From an uncultured Eubacteriales bacterium (lineage in GTDB: Bacteria > Bacillota > Clostridia > Oscillospirales > Oscillospiraceae): a DNA stretch of 10,394 nt. Shown here one piece after another: positions 4,124 through 10,394 of the stretch. The stretch spans positions 1 to 10,394 of the forward strand of contig CABPXX010000022.1 of the NCBI GenBank assembly GCA_902461475.1. Reading direction: 5' to 3'. Position 1 is the stretch's first letter, and every line of letters starts with the position of its first letter. A model generated the notes under the pieces. That model was not told the origin of the DNA. It saw only the letters and a list, made by a program, of their open reading frames with translations, and made no database searches. A program made the position numbers and the translations under genes.

Positions 4124-5872
4124 ATGAACCAAAACGCAGAATATCGCTCTGGCAGCTGGGAAGCGGGCCAGAACGGAACGATACACGGGTATGCCGTAGT
4201 CTTTGACAGCCGGACGGTATTGTACAAAGACCCGGAAACCGGGCTGGAATACGGGGAAGTCATTGACAGGCACGCCCTGGACGGGGCTGATATGTCCGAT
4301 GTGGTACTTCGCTTTGACCACCAGGGCCACGCCCTGGCCCGCACCCGTGGCGGCTCCCTGCGGCTGTCTGTGGATGCCCACGGGCTGCGGGTGGATGCCG
4401 ATATGACCCTATCAGACGAGGCCCGCAGCTTTTACCAGGAGGTCAAGAACGGGCTGATTGACAAGATGTCGTTTGCCTTTACGGTGGCCCCGGAGGGGGA
4501 CAGCTGGGACAGTACCACCCGCACCCGCACCGTGAAGCACATTGCCCGTCTGTTTGACGTGAGCCTTGTCCCCTGGCCCGCCTATGAGCAGACCCAGGTG
4601 AGCGCACGCAGCCGCTTTGAGGCCCTGGCAGAGCCGGAGCGGGTGGAGTTCCGGCGTGCTGAGTGCCGGGCCATTTGGGCCGATGTAGAGCGGCGCATGG
4701 GGGCCTATGTGGAGCCGGACGAAGGGCCGGAAGATTACCCTACCTGGGAGCAAGAACAGCGCAGAGCCGCCGCCTGGGGCCACAAGGGAAACCCTATGGG
4801 GCCTATCCGGCGGGAGATGCTGGAACTGCGCAGACAGTGGGCCGCTGATGCGGGTAGTGATGTCCAGGCGGCAAACCAGATGTTTGCACAGTTTACGGCC
4901 CTGGAAACCCAGTTCAAACAGGCCGAAGAGGAGCGGGCTGCAATCCTGCGGGAAGTTTCAGCGGGTGGCGGTCGTGTCATTCGTACTTTTGAAGAATTTA
5001 ACGATTCAAGGAGGAAAAACAACGTGGAAGAGATGAATATTCGTACCATTTACGACAACTATATGGAGAAGCGGGCAGCGGGCAGCACCAGCACCATGAG
5101 CAACGTGATCCCCAGCACTGTCCTGGACAGCTATGTCATGGAGAAGGCCCCCGGGGCGTTCCTGATGGATGCCTCTGTGACCAACATTGCCCACGCAGGC
5201 AACCTGACCATTCCCGTGGCAGGGCTGCAAGTGGTGGAGAAGCACACCGAGAACCAGGAGATCACCAACGGCGGGTTTGTGCCTGGCAAGCTGACCATTA
5301 CCCACTCTGAGTACGCCTATAATACCGGCTATTCCCAGGTGGGTATGAGCGTGTCCGCTGCGTCCTTCGAGGCCATTGTGCAGCAGACCCTTCTGGGTTC
5401 CATGACTAAGAAGATGGACGGGGTGTGCCTGGATGCCGTGGCGGCCCTGTCCTATTCGGACGATACCACCGCCGTGAACGTGGCAGACACCGCCCCCACC
5501 TTTGCCGAACTGGTGAAGCTGGCGGGGCTGCTGGGTGCTGACTACATCGAGGGGGCCAAGTGGTATATGGCACCTTCCACCTATTTCACCTGGATGCTGG
5601 GCATGGTGGACAGCAACAAGAAGCCCATTCTTGACCCCTCCAAGCCCATTGAGCAGCAGGCCCCGCTGGGCTATGGTATTCGCCTGGATGCCCAGGTTCC
5701 CGCCAACGTGGTTTACTTCGGCAACGGGCAGCGGGTACACCTGAACTACGCAGCGGCTCCCAGCCTGGTCATGTGGACGAACAACGAGACCAACACCGAG
5801 ATGGCGGGTGTGCGTGCCGTTGCGGGTGCTGCGGCTGAGGTCGGCTCTTTCGTGAAGATGTACAAGGGCTGA
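4124..5872 (+). CDS. HK97-type prohead protease fused to major capsid protein
   Basis: A 582-residue, two-domain structural protein. Residues 1 to about 163 are an S78-family prohead protease: GTIHGYAVVFDS (18-29), His66 in RFDHQ, Ser116 in KMSFAF, and LFDVSLVPWPAY (143-154) with Asp145 where many relatives have Glu. Residues about 164-300 are charged and partly coiled-coil (EEERAAILREV near 268), like the delta/scaffold segment. From about 301 to the end is an HK97-fold capsid protein, including NIRTIYDNYMEKR (305-317), GNLTIPVAGLQVVEKH, and a C-terminus ending VGSFVKMYKG. In most phages these are separate genes. AGGTGA lies just before the ATG. An internal ribosome site and GTG (5008-5026) could yield free capsid protein. 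No portal, terminase or tail gene follows, so particles would need help from another phage, or the shell has another use. Confidence 0.88.
   Translation: MNQNAEYRSGSWEAGQNGTIHGYAVVFDSRTVLYKDPETGLEYGEVIDRHALDGADMSDVVLRFDHQGHALARTRGGSLRLSVDAHGLRVDADMTLSDEARSFYQEVKNGLIDKMSFAFTVAPEGDSWDSTTRTRTVKHIARLFDVSLVPWPAYEQTQVSARSRFEALAEPERVEFRRAECRAIWADVERRMGAYVEPDEGPEDYPTWEQEQRRAAAWGHKGNPMGPIRREMLELRRQWAADAGSDVQAANQMFAQFTALETQFKQAEEERAAILREVSAGGGRVIRTFEEFNDSRRKNNVEEMNIRTIYDNYMEKRAAGSTSTMSNVIPSTVLDSYVMEKAPGAFLMDASVTNIAHAGNLTIPVAGLQVVEKHTENQEITNGGFVPGKLTITHSEYAYNTGYSQVGMSVSAASFEAIVQQTLLGSMTKKMDGVCLDAVAALSYSDDTTAVNVADTAPTFAELVKLAGLLGADYIEGAKWYMAPSTYFTWMLGMVDSNKKPILDPSKPIEQQAPLGYGIRLDAQVPANVVYFGNGQRVHLNYAAAPSLVMWTNNETNTEMAGVRAVAGAAAEVGSFVKMYKG
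5008..5026 (+). promoter_or_regulatory. Internal ribosome site and in-frame GTG start for the capsid part
   Basis: AAGGAGG (5008-5014) lies nine bases before an in-frame GTG at 5024 (codon 301), with an ATG at 5033 (codon 304). Starting here would give a 282-residue protein that holds the whole capsid fold without the protease and linker. The Arg-Arg codons AGG AGG could also be ordinary coding sequence, so the site is likely but not proven. Confidence 0.5.
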
Positions 5873-6077
5873 GGCCCAGAAAAGATATGAGGTCACAGCC
5901 GGAGCGGGTGAGGAAAAAACCAGACAAAACCCAGACGGCCCAGTGAAAAGCGTACACAAAAGGGAACGCAAGGCAGCAGAAGGAGGTGAACGGGAAAACC
6001 AGGAACGCTTACGGCCCCAACGGTTACAGACGAAAGGCAGCGAAAGACTGCCAGAGGCAAAAAACCGCCAAAAATAT
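5873..6077. other. Right-end intergenic stretch of the element
   Basis: About 205 bases between the capsid stop and the tRNA fragment. It is A-rich on the plus strand and has no clear terminator or recognised gene. An AAGGAGGTG near 5980-5988 is not followed by a suitably spaced start. Such subterminal DNA often holds integrase arm-type sites, but I see no obvious repeat set. Confidence 0.4.
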
Positions 6078-6122
6078 TTGGTAAGGATGAGGTCGGCAGT
6101 TCGAATCTGCCTAGCAGCTCCA
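6078..6122 (+). other. attR: 3' half of tRNA-Thr(GGT)
   Basis: From the anticodon loop onward the sequence matches a tRNA-Thr: loop TTGGTAA (anticodon GGT, 6080-6082), anticodon stem GGATG, variable AGGTC, T arm GGCAG-TTCGAAT-CTGCC, acceptor strand TAGCAGC, then T and encoded CCA (6120-6122). The upstream bases (AAAAATAT) cannot form the 5' half, so this is not a whole tRNA gene. It is what integration into the anticodon loop to 3' end of tRNA-Thr leaves at the far end of an element. The intact gene is predicted to lie left of the window, beyond the integrase. The element is then bounded on the right here. Confidence 0.85.
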
Positions 6123-6127
6123 CGAGA

Positions 6128-6157
6128 AACCTCGGAACGAATGTTCCGGGGTTTTTT
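6128..6157 (+). terminator. tRNA-Thr transcription terminator
   Basis: AACCTCGGAAC (6128-6138) and GTTCCGGGGTT (6143-6153) pair over 11 bp with one wobble and a GAAT loop, followed by more T. It comes straight after the tRNA CCA and is probably the original host terminator of the tRNA gene. Confidence 0.85.
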
Positions 6158-6177
6158 GTTTGCTATGAAAAGATTTC

Positions 6178-6210
6178 GCGCACCGGATCATTCGTCCGGT
6201 GCGCTTTTTT
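6178..6210 (+). terminator. Second strong intrinsic terminator
   Basis: GCGCACCGGA (6178-6187) and TCCGGTGCGC (6195-6204) form a perfect 10-bp stem with a 7-base loop, followed by six T. In tandem with the previous terminator it isolates the tRNA and the element from the two-component remnant. Confidence 0.9.
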
Positions 6211-6246
6211 CTATACTGGACAAGGAAACATAACTTTGACACAAGT

Positions 6247-6578
6247 ATGTGGTATCATAAAGATGAGAAGCGCATCCGGGACATTGTTCGGGACTACTTT
6301 GGGGCCCACGGCCCGGGCTGTGATCTGGCTCGGGACGGGGCAGAGGCCTTGGACTTGCTGCGGGACCACGACTACGACGCCATTCTACTGGATGTCCTTA
6401 TGCCGGAGCTAGACGGATTCCAGGTATGGACAGCCGTGCGCCAGAATAGTCCGGTGCCCATTCTCTTTCTCACCGCTTTGGGCGGGGAGGAGGACATGCT
6501 CCGGGGCTATGCCCTGGGCCAGGCCGGGGCCAGATCAAGACGGTGTTTAAAGCGGGATATCGGCTGGAGGAGGTGTAA
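6247..6578 (+). pseudogene. Response regulator (OmpR family) with DNA-binding domain deleted
   Basis: The receiver domain is clear: DEKRIRDIVRDYF, the phospho-acceptor Asp in AILLDVLMPELDG, and VPILFLTALGGEEDMLRGYALG. Two parts are missing. The first strand and half of the acidic pocket are gone (MWYHKDEKR in place of the usual hydrophobic strand plus DDE), with no ribosome site before the ATG. After YALG (about 6519) the sequence jumps, in a different frame, to IKTVFKAGYRLEEV (6534-6575) and a stop at 6576-6578, which is the C-terminal end of an OmpR-type winged helix. About 100 codons, including the conserved Lys and almost all of the DNA-binding domain, are deleted. TTGACA at 6236-6241 may be left from its promoter. 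It cannot work as a transcription factor. Confidence 0.85.
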
Positions 6579-6580
6579 CC

Positions 6581-8175
6581 ATGAACAAGAGCAGGCCCAG
6601 GCGGCTTCGCTGGCGGCTGGCGGTCCCTTTGACGGTGGCGCTTTTCCTGCTGTGGCTGGGCACCATGGTGGTGCTTACCAATTCCGCCTGTGACCGACTG
6701 GAAGGGACGGTGTCCCAGGAATATGAGTATGCCCAGAAGGCCTTGGAAGAGCAGAGGGAGATCTACCAAACCAATCGGGACAACGGTCTGGGGGCCCAGG
6801 CCGACCATATTCTGATGTACAACCTCAGCGCCGCCTCCGGCGGCCTCACCGACATTGGGGAAGGAGGTATGGCCTTTCTGGTGCGAAACAGCTTGGGCCA
6901 GGAAGTGCGCAGCCAGCTGGCCCGGTGGCTCACCCAGCACCGCAGCCGAAGCTGGGACTTTGCTCTCTATCCCTCAGACAGTTGGCCGGGGGACGGTGAC
7001 CTTCCCAATGTGGATGGCACGTACGCCCGAGTGACAGGCGTGGAGCGGTCCGGCTATGCCATGGATGTGCAGGAAATAGAGCTGGTGCACCCGGATGGCA
7101 CCACAGAGACCATGGTGGAGACGGACACAACCGGGGAGGACTCTATCACCCTGGAGCTGAAATTTATGAGAGTGGCCAGCGAGCTCCTCCCGGATTACCG
7201 CGGGGACGGGAAAGATGACCCCATCGACATGGAGCTGCGGCTCTCCAACTTCCGGGAGGCTCAGAACCGGGTGCACCAAGGAGCCACGGAGATGCATGGC
7301 AGCAGCCTCACCGTCAGCGGGCAGCTGTTTGGAATCTCTGAGGACGGAAACGCCATGCGGGTGGTGGGTGGACAGTGTGACATTCGCCGAGCTGCCGTGC
7401 AGGGGCAGTGGTTTCTCTACATCAGCACCTTTTTGCTCACCGCGGCGGCGGTGCTGCTTCTCTCTGCCCACCTGTCCAAACAGGTGACGAGGCCGGTGGA
7501 ACAACTGAGCCAGGGGGCCCAGAAGGGGCGCTGTCAAATAGACGCCCGGTGCAGGAGCTCAACGCCTTGGCGGAGGCCTTCAACGCCGCCCAGGACCAGC
7601 TGGAGCGAGAGCGTGCCTTTACCCGTGGAGCGGCCCACGAGCTGAAAACCCCTCTGGCCATCATTCGTACCCACGCCGAGGCCCTGGGGGAGGACATTGC
7701 CCCGGAGAAGCGGGGGGAGTACCTGAATATCATCCTGGAGGAGAGCGACCGCATGGGCCAGCTGGTGGGGCGGCTGCTGGAGCTGACCCGGCTGGAGTCC
7801 GGCGTGGCCCTGAACGTGGCACCGCTGAATCTGGCCGACGTGGTGCGGGAGGTGTGGAGTCCCCTGGCCCTCCAGCTGGAGAAAAAGGAGGTCTCTCTGT
7901 CCCTGGAGCTGGAGGGGGTCTGGCTGGAAGGGGACCGGGAGCGGCTGAAGGAGGCGGTGGGAAATTTGGCCTCCAACGCTCTGCGCCATGTGGAGAAGGG
8001 GAAACGGATTCAAGTGTCCTTGGTGAAACAGGGGGAGCAGGTGCGCATCTCGGTATACAACGACGGCCCGGTCATCCCAGACAAGGATCTACCCCACCTC
8101 TTTGAGCCCTTCTACCGGGAGGACAAATCCAGAAGCCGGGACAGCGGCGGTACCGGGCTGGGGCTGGCCATTGTC
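6581..8175 (+). pseudogene. Sensor histidine kinase, frameshifted and truncated
   Basis: The start ATG at 6581 sits two bases after the regulator's stop, with GGAGGAGG upstream, the normal operon arrangement. The first frame gives a membrane segment (residues about 13-33), an extracytoplasmic sensor region of about 240 residues, a second membrane segment (277-297) and the beginning of HAMP (SKQVTRPVEQLSQGAQ). Near 7526-7550 the frame is lost, apparently by a small deletion between GACGCCCGG and CCGGTGCAG. The reading continues in another frame as VQELNALAEAFNAAQDQLER, the HisKA H-box AAHELKTPLAIIRTHAEAL (His codon 7636-7638), the N box NLASNALRH, and the G2 box GGTGLGLAIV. The ATPase domain then stops abruptly at 8175, joined to foreign membrane-protein sequence. 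No functional kinase is expected. Confidence 0.85.
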
Positions 8176-8361
8176 CTCATCGTGCTGGCTGTCATCAACG
8201 GGCTGCTGAGCATCCTGTTGGTCACTACCTTGGTGGGCGTAATGGGCGGCTCTGCGGGCCTCGGCGCGGCTGCCGGCGTTCTCACGGGCGTGATTGTGAT
8301 GGTGTTTGCCCTGCTGCTGCCGGTGTTGTACATGATCGGCATCAAGAAGTCCAGAGCATAA
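8176..8361 (+). pseudogene. C-terminal remnant of a membrane protein fused to the kinase
   Basis: Directly after the kinase G2 box, in frame, come 61 residues unlike any kinase: a hydrophobic stretch (LIVLAVINGLLSILLVTTLV), a Gly/Ala-rich turn (GGSAGLGAAAG), a second membrane segment (VIVMVFALLLPVLYMIG) and a positive end IKKSRA. This is the tail of a multi-pass membrane protein whose front is gone. One deletion probably removed the kinase C-terminus and the start of this gene together. The original family is not recognised. Confidence 0.7.
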
Positions 8362-8408
8362 AACCCTAGCCGGGCCCAGATGCCCGGGAAAAGACAAACA
8401 GACAGAAG

Positions 8409-8446
8409 AAATCCCCCTGGTGTGAACATCACACCAGGGGGATTTT
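8409..8446. terminator. Bidirectional terminator between convergent genes
   Basis: A 17-bp perfect stem (AAATCCCCCTGGTGTGA at 8409-8425 with its complement at 8429-8445) and a 3-base loop, T-rich on both outer sides (TTTTG on plus, TTTCTTC on minus). It ends the rightward two-component remnant and the leftward sigma-factor operon. Confidence 0.92.
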
Positions 8447-8459
8447 GTTGTTGTGTGCC

Positions 8460-9689
8460 TTACAGCACGTACTGGGTGGCGTTGATGACTTTGGTGTCCA
8501 GCGCCCCCTTGATACCGCCCAGGGCGGCTTTGATGGTATCGCCGATGCCGCCGCCGTCCATGTGGTCAGCGTGCCCCACTTGGGCCACATCTTCACAGAC
8601 CATGGCCACGGCGTCCTCCAGCGCCTCGCAGCACTGCACCACGGCGCAGTCCTCAATGTGCAGCCGCTCCATGATCCACTCCCGGGGAATGTCGTCGGCG
8701 ATATGGACGAAGGCGCAGTCGCTGACCAGGATGCCCTTGGGCTGCTGCTCCAACATCCACTTGGTGATCTTCACATAGGGCTTGTCCTCCACCACAGTCC
8801 CTCTGGGCTGGGTTACCTTCACGGCCCCGGACACCTCGGTCAAAACAGAGAGCAGCTGGTCCTTGTGCTCCTGGGGCACTTTGATATCGCCCTGGACATT
8901 CAGGTACTCCAGCCCCTCCAAGGCGGCGTTCTGCTGGGGCACGGTCACATCGCCAATGACGTACAGCTTCTTGCCGTAGCGCCCCACGGTGGACGTATCC
9001 AAGGTGATATCATCCAGCACCACGGCGGTGTGGTCGGGGACCAGGATGAGCTGGGCCTGCTCGTCAATCAGGTCCACCAGCTCCTCCGCCTTGGACTGGG
9101 CCACAATCACCTCTTTGGAGCGGAAGGAGGCGCCCTTGCTGCGCAAGGCAGCGCCATCCAGCTGGGGGTCCACCATAATCATCCGCCGGGCAGACCAGTA
9201 CAGGCTGTTCTTGGCCCGGAGGGCGAACACCTTGTCGATGACGGCGTTGCGCTTGAGGACGATGGCCCCGTCGGGGTAGCAGGTGGTAGCGCCGTTGACG
9301 TTGATATCGGCCAGGGTGGCATACATGCTCTCCGGGCAGGTGAGGGTTCCGTTGACCGTGATGCCCACGCAGTGTTCCAGCTGCTTTTGGGTGTGGGGGT
9401 GGATGGTGAGCACTCCATTGACCACCAGGTAAAAGGGAGCGGGAGAGACGGCGTCACTGTCGTGAATCTCATGCTTGCCATTGATGGCCCGCAGATGCAC
9501 GTCTCGAGCCACTTCCAACACATTGGCACAGTTCAGGGTAACGGGCAGCTTGCTCATCACCGCTTTTCCCTCGGGGCTGGTGAGCAAGGCGGCGCTGTTG
9601 ATGACAATGGTCTCGTAGTGGGCGTAGTTCTCCTCCTGCATGGTTCTGGCGTCACAGGTGGCGCAGTTGACAATCAGGTTCTTAGCCAT
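8460..9689 (-). CDS. 409-residue beta-repeat protein of unknown function, partner of an ECF sigma factor
   Basis: The start at 9689 is chosen because AGGAGG lies eight bases upstream and only 14 bases separate it from the sigma-factor stop. The N-terminus has a CATC pair (CxxC) and no signal peptide or membrane segment. Short beta-strand units recur, such as FYLVVNGVLTI, VGITVNGTLTCPES, ADINVNGATTCYPDG, LYVIGDVTVPQ and YLNVQGDIKVPQ, roughly every 20-30 residues through much of its length. This suggests a beta-solenoid, in the general manner of bactofilin-like cytoskeletal proteins. The last third is rich in Cys (CCEALEDAVAMVCEDV) and ends with a glycine-rich helix (GGIGDTIKAALGGIKGALD). I do not recognise a named family. 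It is probably co-transcribed with, and perhaps controlled by, the sigma factor. Confidence 0.75.
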   Translation of the reverse strand: MAKNLIVNCATCDARTMQEENYAHYETIVINSAALLTSPEGKAVMSKLPVTLNCANVLEVARDVHLRAINGKHEIHDSDAVSPAPFYLVVNGVLTIHPHTQKQLEHCVGITVNGTLTCPESMYATLADINVNGATTCYPDGAIVLKRNAVIDKVFALRAKNSLYWSARRMIMVDPQLDGAALRSKGASFRSKEVIVAQSKAEELVDLIDEQAQLILVPDHTAVVLDDITLDTSTVGRYGKKLYVIGDVTVPQQNAALEGLEYLNVQGDIKVPQEHKDQLLSVLTEVSGAVKVTQPRGTVVEDKPYVKITKWMLEQQPKGILVSDCAFVHIADDIPREWIMERLHIEDCAVVQCCEALEDAVAMVCEDVAQVGHADHMDGGGIGDTIKAALGGIKGALDTKVINATQYVL

Positions 9690-9703
9690 ATTCCATTCCT
9701 CCT

Positions 9704-10165
9704 CTATGGTTGTAGTTGTTGTTTCAGGTACTTCCGACACCGGGACAGTTTGGACCGGACGGTGCCCGGGGGGATGTTCAACATCTGGGAAATCTCCTGG
9801 GCGGTGTAGCCGTCGAAATAGCGCAGCTGAAAGATGGTCCGGTCCTGTGGGGCGACGCTCTGGAGCAGCATGGCGGTCTCCACCTCGGGGATGCCGGATG
9901 GCTCCCACAGGGGGAGTTGGACGCTGTGCAGATACTCCTGCTCCAGAACGGCCCGACGGCAGCGGTCAAAGAATAGGTTTTTGAAGGTCCGATAGAGCCA
10001 TGCCCGCTGTTGACTGGGCGATAAATCGGTCACTGTACTGGCGTGGATCAGGGCTTTGATAAAGGTCTCCTGTACCAAATCTTCCGCCAACTCCTTGCTG
10101 CCGGTCATGCGTGTGCCGTAGGCCAGCAATTCGGTTTGATACCCTTCGTATAAATCTTCCCACAA
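9704..10165 (-). CDS. ECF (sigma-70 family) RNA polymerase sigma factor
   Basis: 153 residues, a normal size for ECF sigma factors. The sigma-2 region spans about residues 8-71 (LLAYGTRMTGSKELAEDLVQ, ETFIKAL, then AWLYRTFKNLFFDRCRR). The sigma-4 region spans about 95-150 (APQDRTIFQLRYFDGYTAQE, ISQMLNIPPGTVRSKLSRCR), with a clear helix-turn-helix. The start is a TTG at 10165 preceded by AAAGGGGG; the first ATG downstream would cut into sigma-2. The stop is 14 bases from the beta-repeat protein, and no anti-sigma factor with a membrane segment is visible beside it, so its control is unclear. The promoter at 10191-10218 suggests autoregulation. Confidence 0.9.
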   Translation of the reverse strand: MWEDLYEGYQTELLAYGTRMTGSKELAEDLVQETFIKALIHASTVTDLSPSQQRAWLYRTFKNLFFDRCRRAVLEQEYLHSVQLPLWEPSGIPEVETAMLLQSVAPQDRTIFQLRYFDGYTAQEISQMLNIPPGTVRSKLSRCRKYLKQQLQP

Positions 10166-10190
10166 TGAAGTTCGCCCCCTTTCTGCTTGG

Positions 10191-10218
10191 ATAACGGATG
10201 GGGAGGGGAAAGTGTTGC
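10191..10218 (-). promoter_or_regulatory. ECF-type promoter of the sigma operon
   Basis: On the minus strand GCAACA (10218-10213), a 16-base spacer and CGTTAT (10196-10191). An AAC-containing -35 and a CGT-containing -10 at this distance are typical of promoters read by ECF sigma factors. It lies 25 bases before the sigma start, so the factor probably drives its own operon. Confidence 0.6.
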
Positions 10219-10240
10219 AATAAAAAGAAAAAATTTACGG

Positions 10241-10286
10241 CGCAGTTCGCCCCGGCACCCATATGGGCACCGGGGCGGACTCTGCG
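10241..10286. repeat. Large imperfect palindrome (stem-loop 1 of a cluster)
   Basis: CGCAG/CTGCG outside, GTTCGCCCCGG/CCGGGGCGGAC inside (one wobble), and CCCATATGGG at the centre. It overlaps the next stem-loop by three bases. Confidence 0.7.
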
Positions 10287-10307
10287 TGTCGAAAAAGTTC
10301 GACACGC
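10284..10307. repeat. Perfect 10-bp stem-loop (2 of a cluster)
   Basis: GCGTGTCGAA (10284-10293) and TTCGACACGC (10298-10307) pair perfectly around AAAG. There is no T tract on either side. Confidence 0.8.
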
Positions 10308-10312
10308 TTCTC

Positions 10313-10330
10313 AAAAATGCCAGCATTTTT
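10313..10330. repeat. 8-bp stem-loop (3 of a cluster)
   Basis: AAAAATGC (10313-10320) and GCATTTTT (10323-10330). CTC and GAG lie just outside, so the stem may be longer with a bulge. Confidence 0.65.
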
Positions 10331-10358
10331 TCGAGGAGTTGCAGCCCGCTGCATGCAT

Positions 10359-10383
10359 AATCGGGTCAAAGGGCGACCCGATT
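10359..10383. repeat. Perfect 9-bp stem-loop (last visible in the cluster)
   Basis: AATCGGGTC (10359-10367) and GACCCGATT (10375-10383) with a 7-base loop. A small GCAG/CTGC hairpin (10341-10352) and TGCATGCA lie between it and the previous stem. The cluster may continue past the window edge. Confidence 0.75.
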
Positions 10384-10394
10384 CCACACTGGCG

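Noticed and set aside
5006..5971. Long minus-strand open frame (321 codons) opposite the capsid domain
   Set aside because: The plus strand encodes a recognisable HK97-fold protein; the antisense product is His/Gly-rich with no domain.
5986..6084. Possible 32-residue basic peptide ending in the tRNA fragment
   Set aside because: AAGGAGG overlaps the GTG with no spacing, and the stop is supplied by the attachment site; too weak to call a gene.
6078..6122. A complete tRNA-Thr gene
   Set aside because: The D arm, 5' acceptor strand and 5' half of the anticodon stem are absent upstream; only the 3' half is present.
1..6122. A complete prophage or a conjugative element
   Set aside because: No terminase, portal, tail, lysis, relaxase-coupling or type IV secretion gene is visible; the part left of the window is unseen but the integrase end should be near the left boundary.
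8445..9809. Long plus-strand open frame (454 codons) opposite the beta-repeat protein
   Set aside because: It is the antisense of a gene with a good ribosome site and operon context; its His/Gly/Leu-rich composition is typical of a shadow frame in GC-rich DNA.
10241..10383. CRISPR array
   Set aside because: The stem-loops differ from each other in sequence and there is no regular repeat-spacer pattern.

Overview
The window looks like chromosomal DNA of a GC-rich gut Firmicute, most likely Oscillospiraceae (Flavonifractor/Lawsonibacter-like). This rests on strong AGGAGG ribosome sites, GC-rich coding sequence, protein style, and a tRNA-Thr(GGT) 3' fragment; it is inference, not a database match. 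It divides at about 6122 into an integrated mobile element on the left and host DNA on the right.

Mobile element (1 to about 6122). At the left edge is the N-terminus of a leftward tyrosine integrase. Next is a leftward, AT-rich XRE repressor. A divergent promoter region follows, then a rightward block: two small excisionase-like winged-helix proteins, a small membrane protein, a small unknown protein, a degenerate HUH replication-protein paralogue, an HUH rolling-circle Rep with intact motifs, and a cysteine-rich KTR protein. After a structured 410-base non-coding stretch comes a 582-residue fusion of an HK97 prohead protease with an HK97-fold major capsid protein. The element ends at 6078-6122 in a copy of the 3' half of tRNA-Thr(GGT), read as the right attachment site. 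No terminase, portal, tail, lysis or relaxase/coupling gene is visible. The set (integrase, repressor, excisionase, Rep, capsid) reads as a phage satellite that makes its own capsid and borrows the rest from a helper phage. One 17-bp palindrome occurs twice in it (1183-1201 and 3948-3968).

Host side (6123-10394). Two strong terminators follow the tRNA end. Then comes a decayed two-component system: a response regulator that has lost its DNA-binding domain, and a histidine kinase with a frameshift whose ATPase domain is cut and joined to the tail of an unrelated membrane protein. A bidirectional terminator separates this from a leftward operon of an ECF sigma factor, with a visible ECF-type promoter, and a 409-residue beta-repeat protein of unknown function. 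The right edge (10241-10383) carries tandem stem-loops.

Proposed working of the element: the repressor holds the divergent promoters silent in the integrated state. Induction switches on the excisionase-like proteins and the Rep, the integrase and excisionase release the circle, Rep copies it, and the protease-capsid polyprotein builds heads filled with help from another phage. All steps after gene identification are inference.
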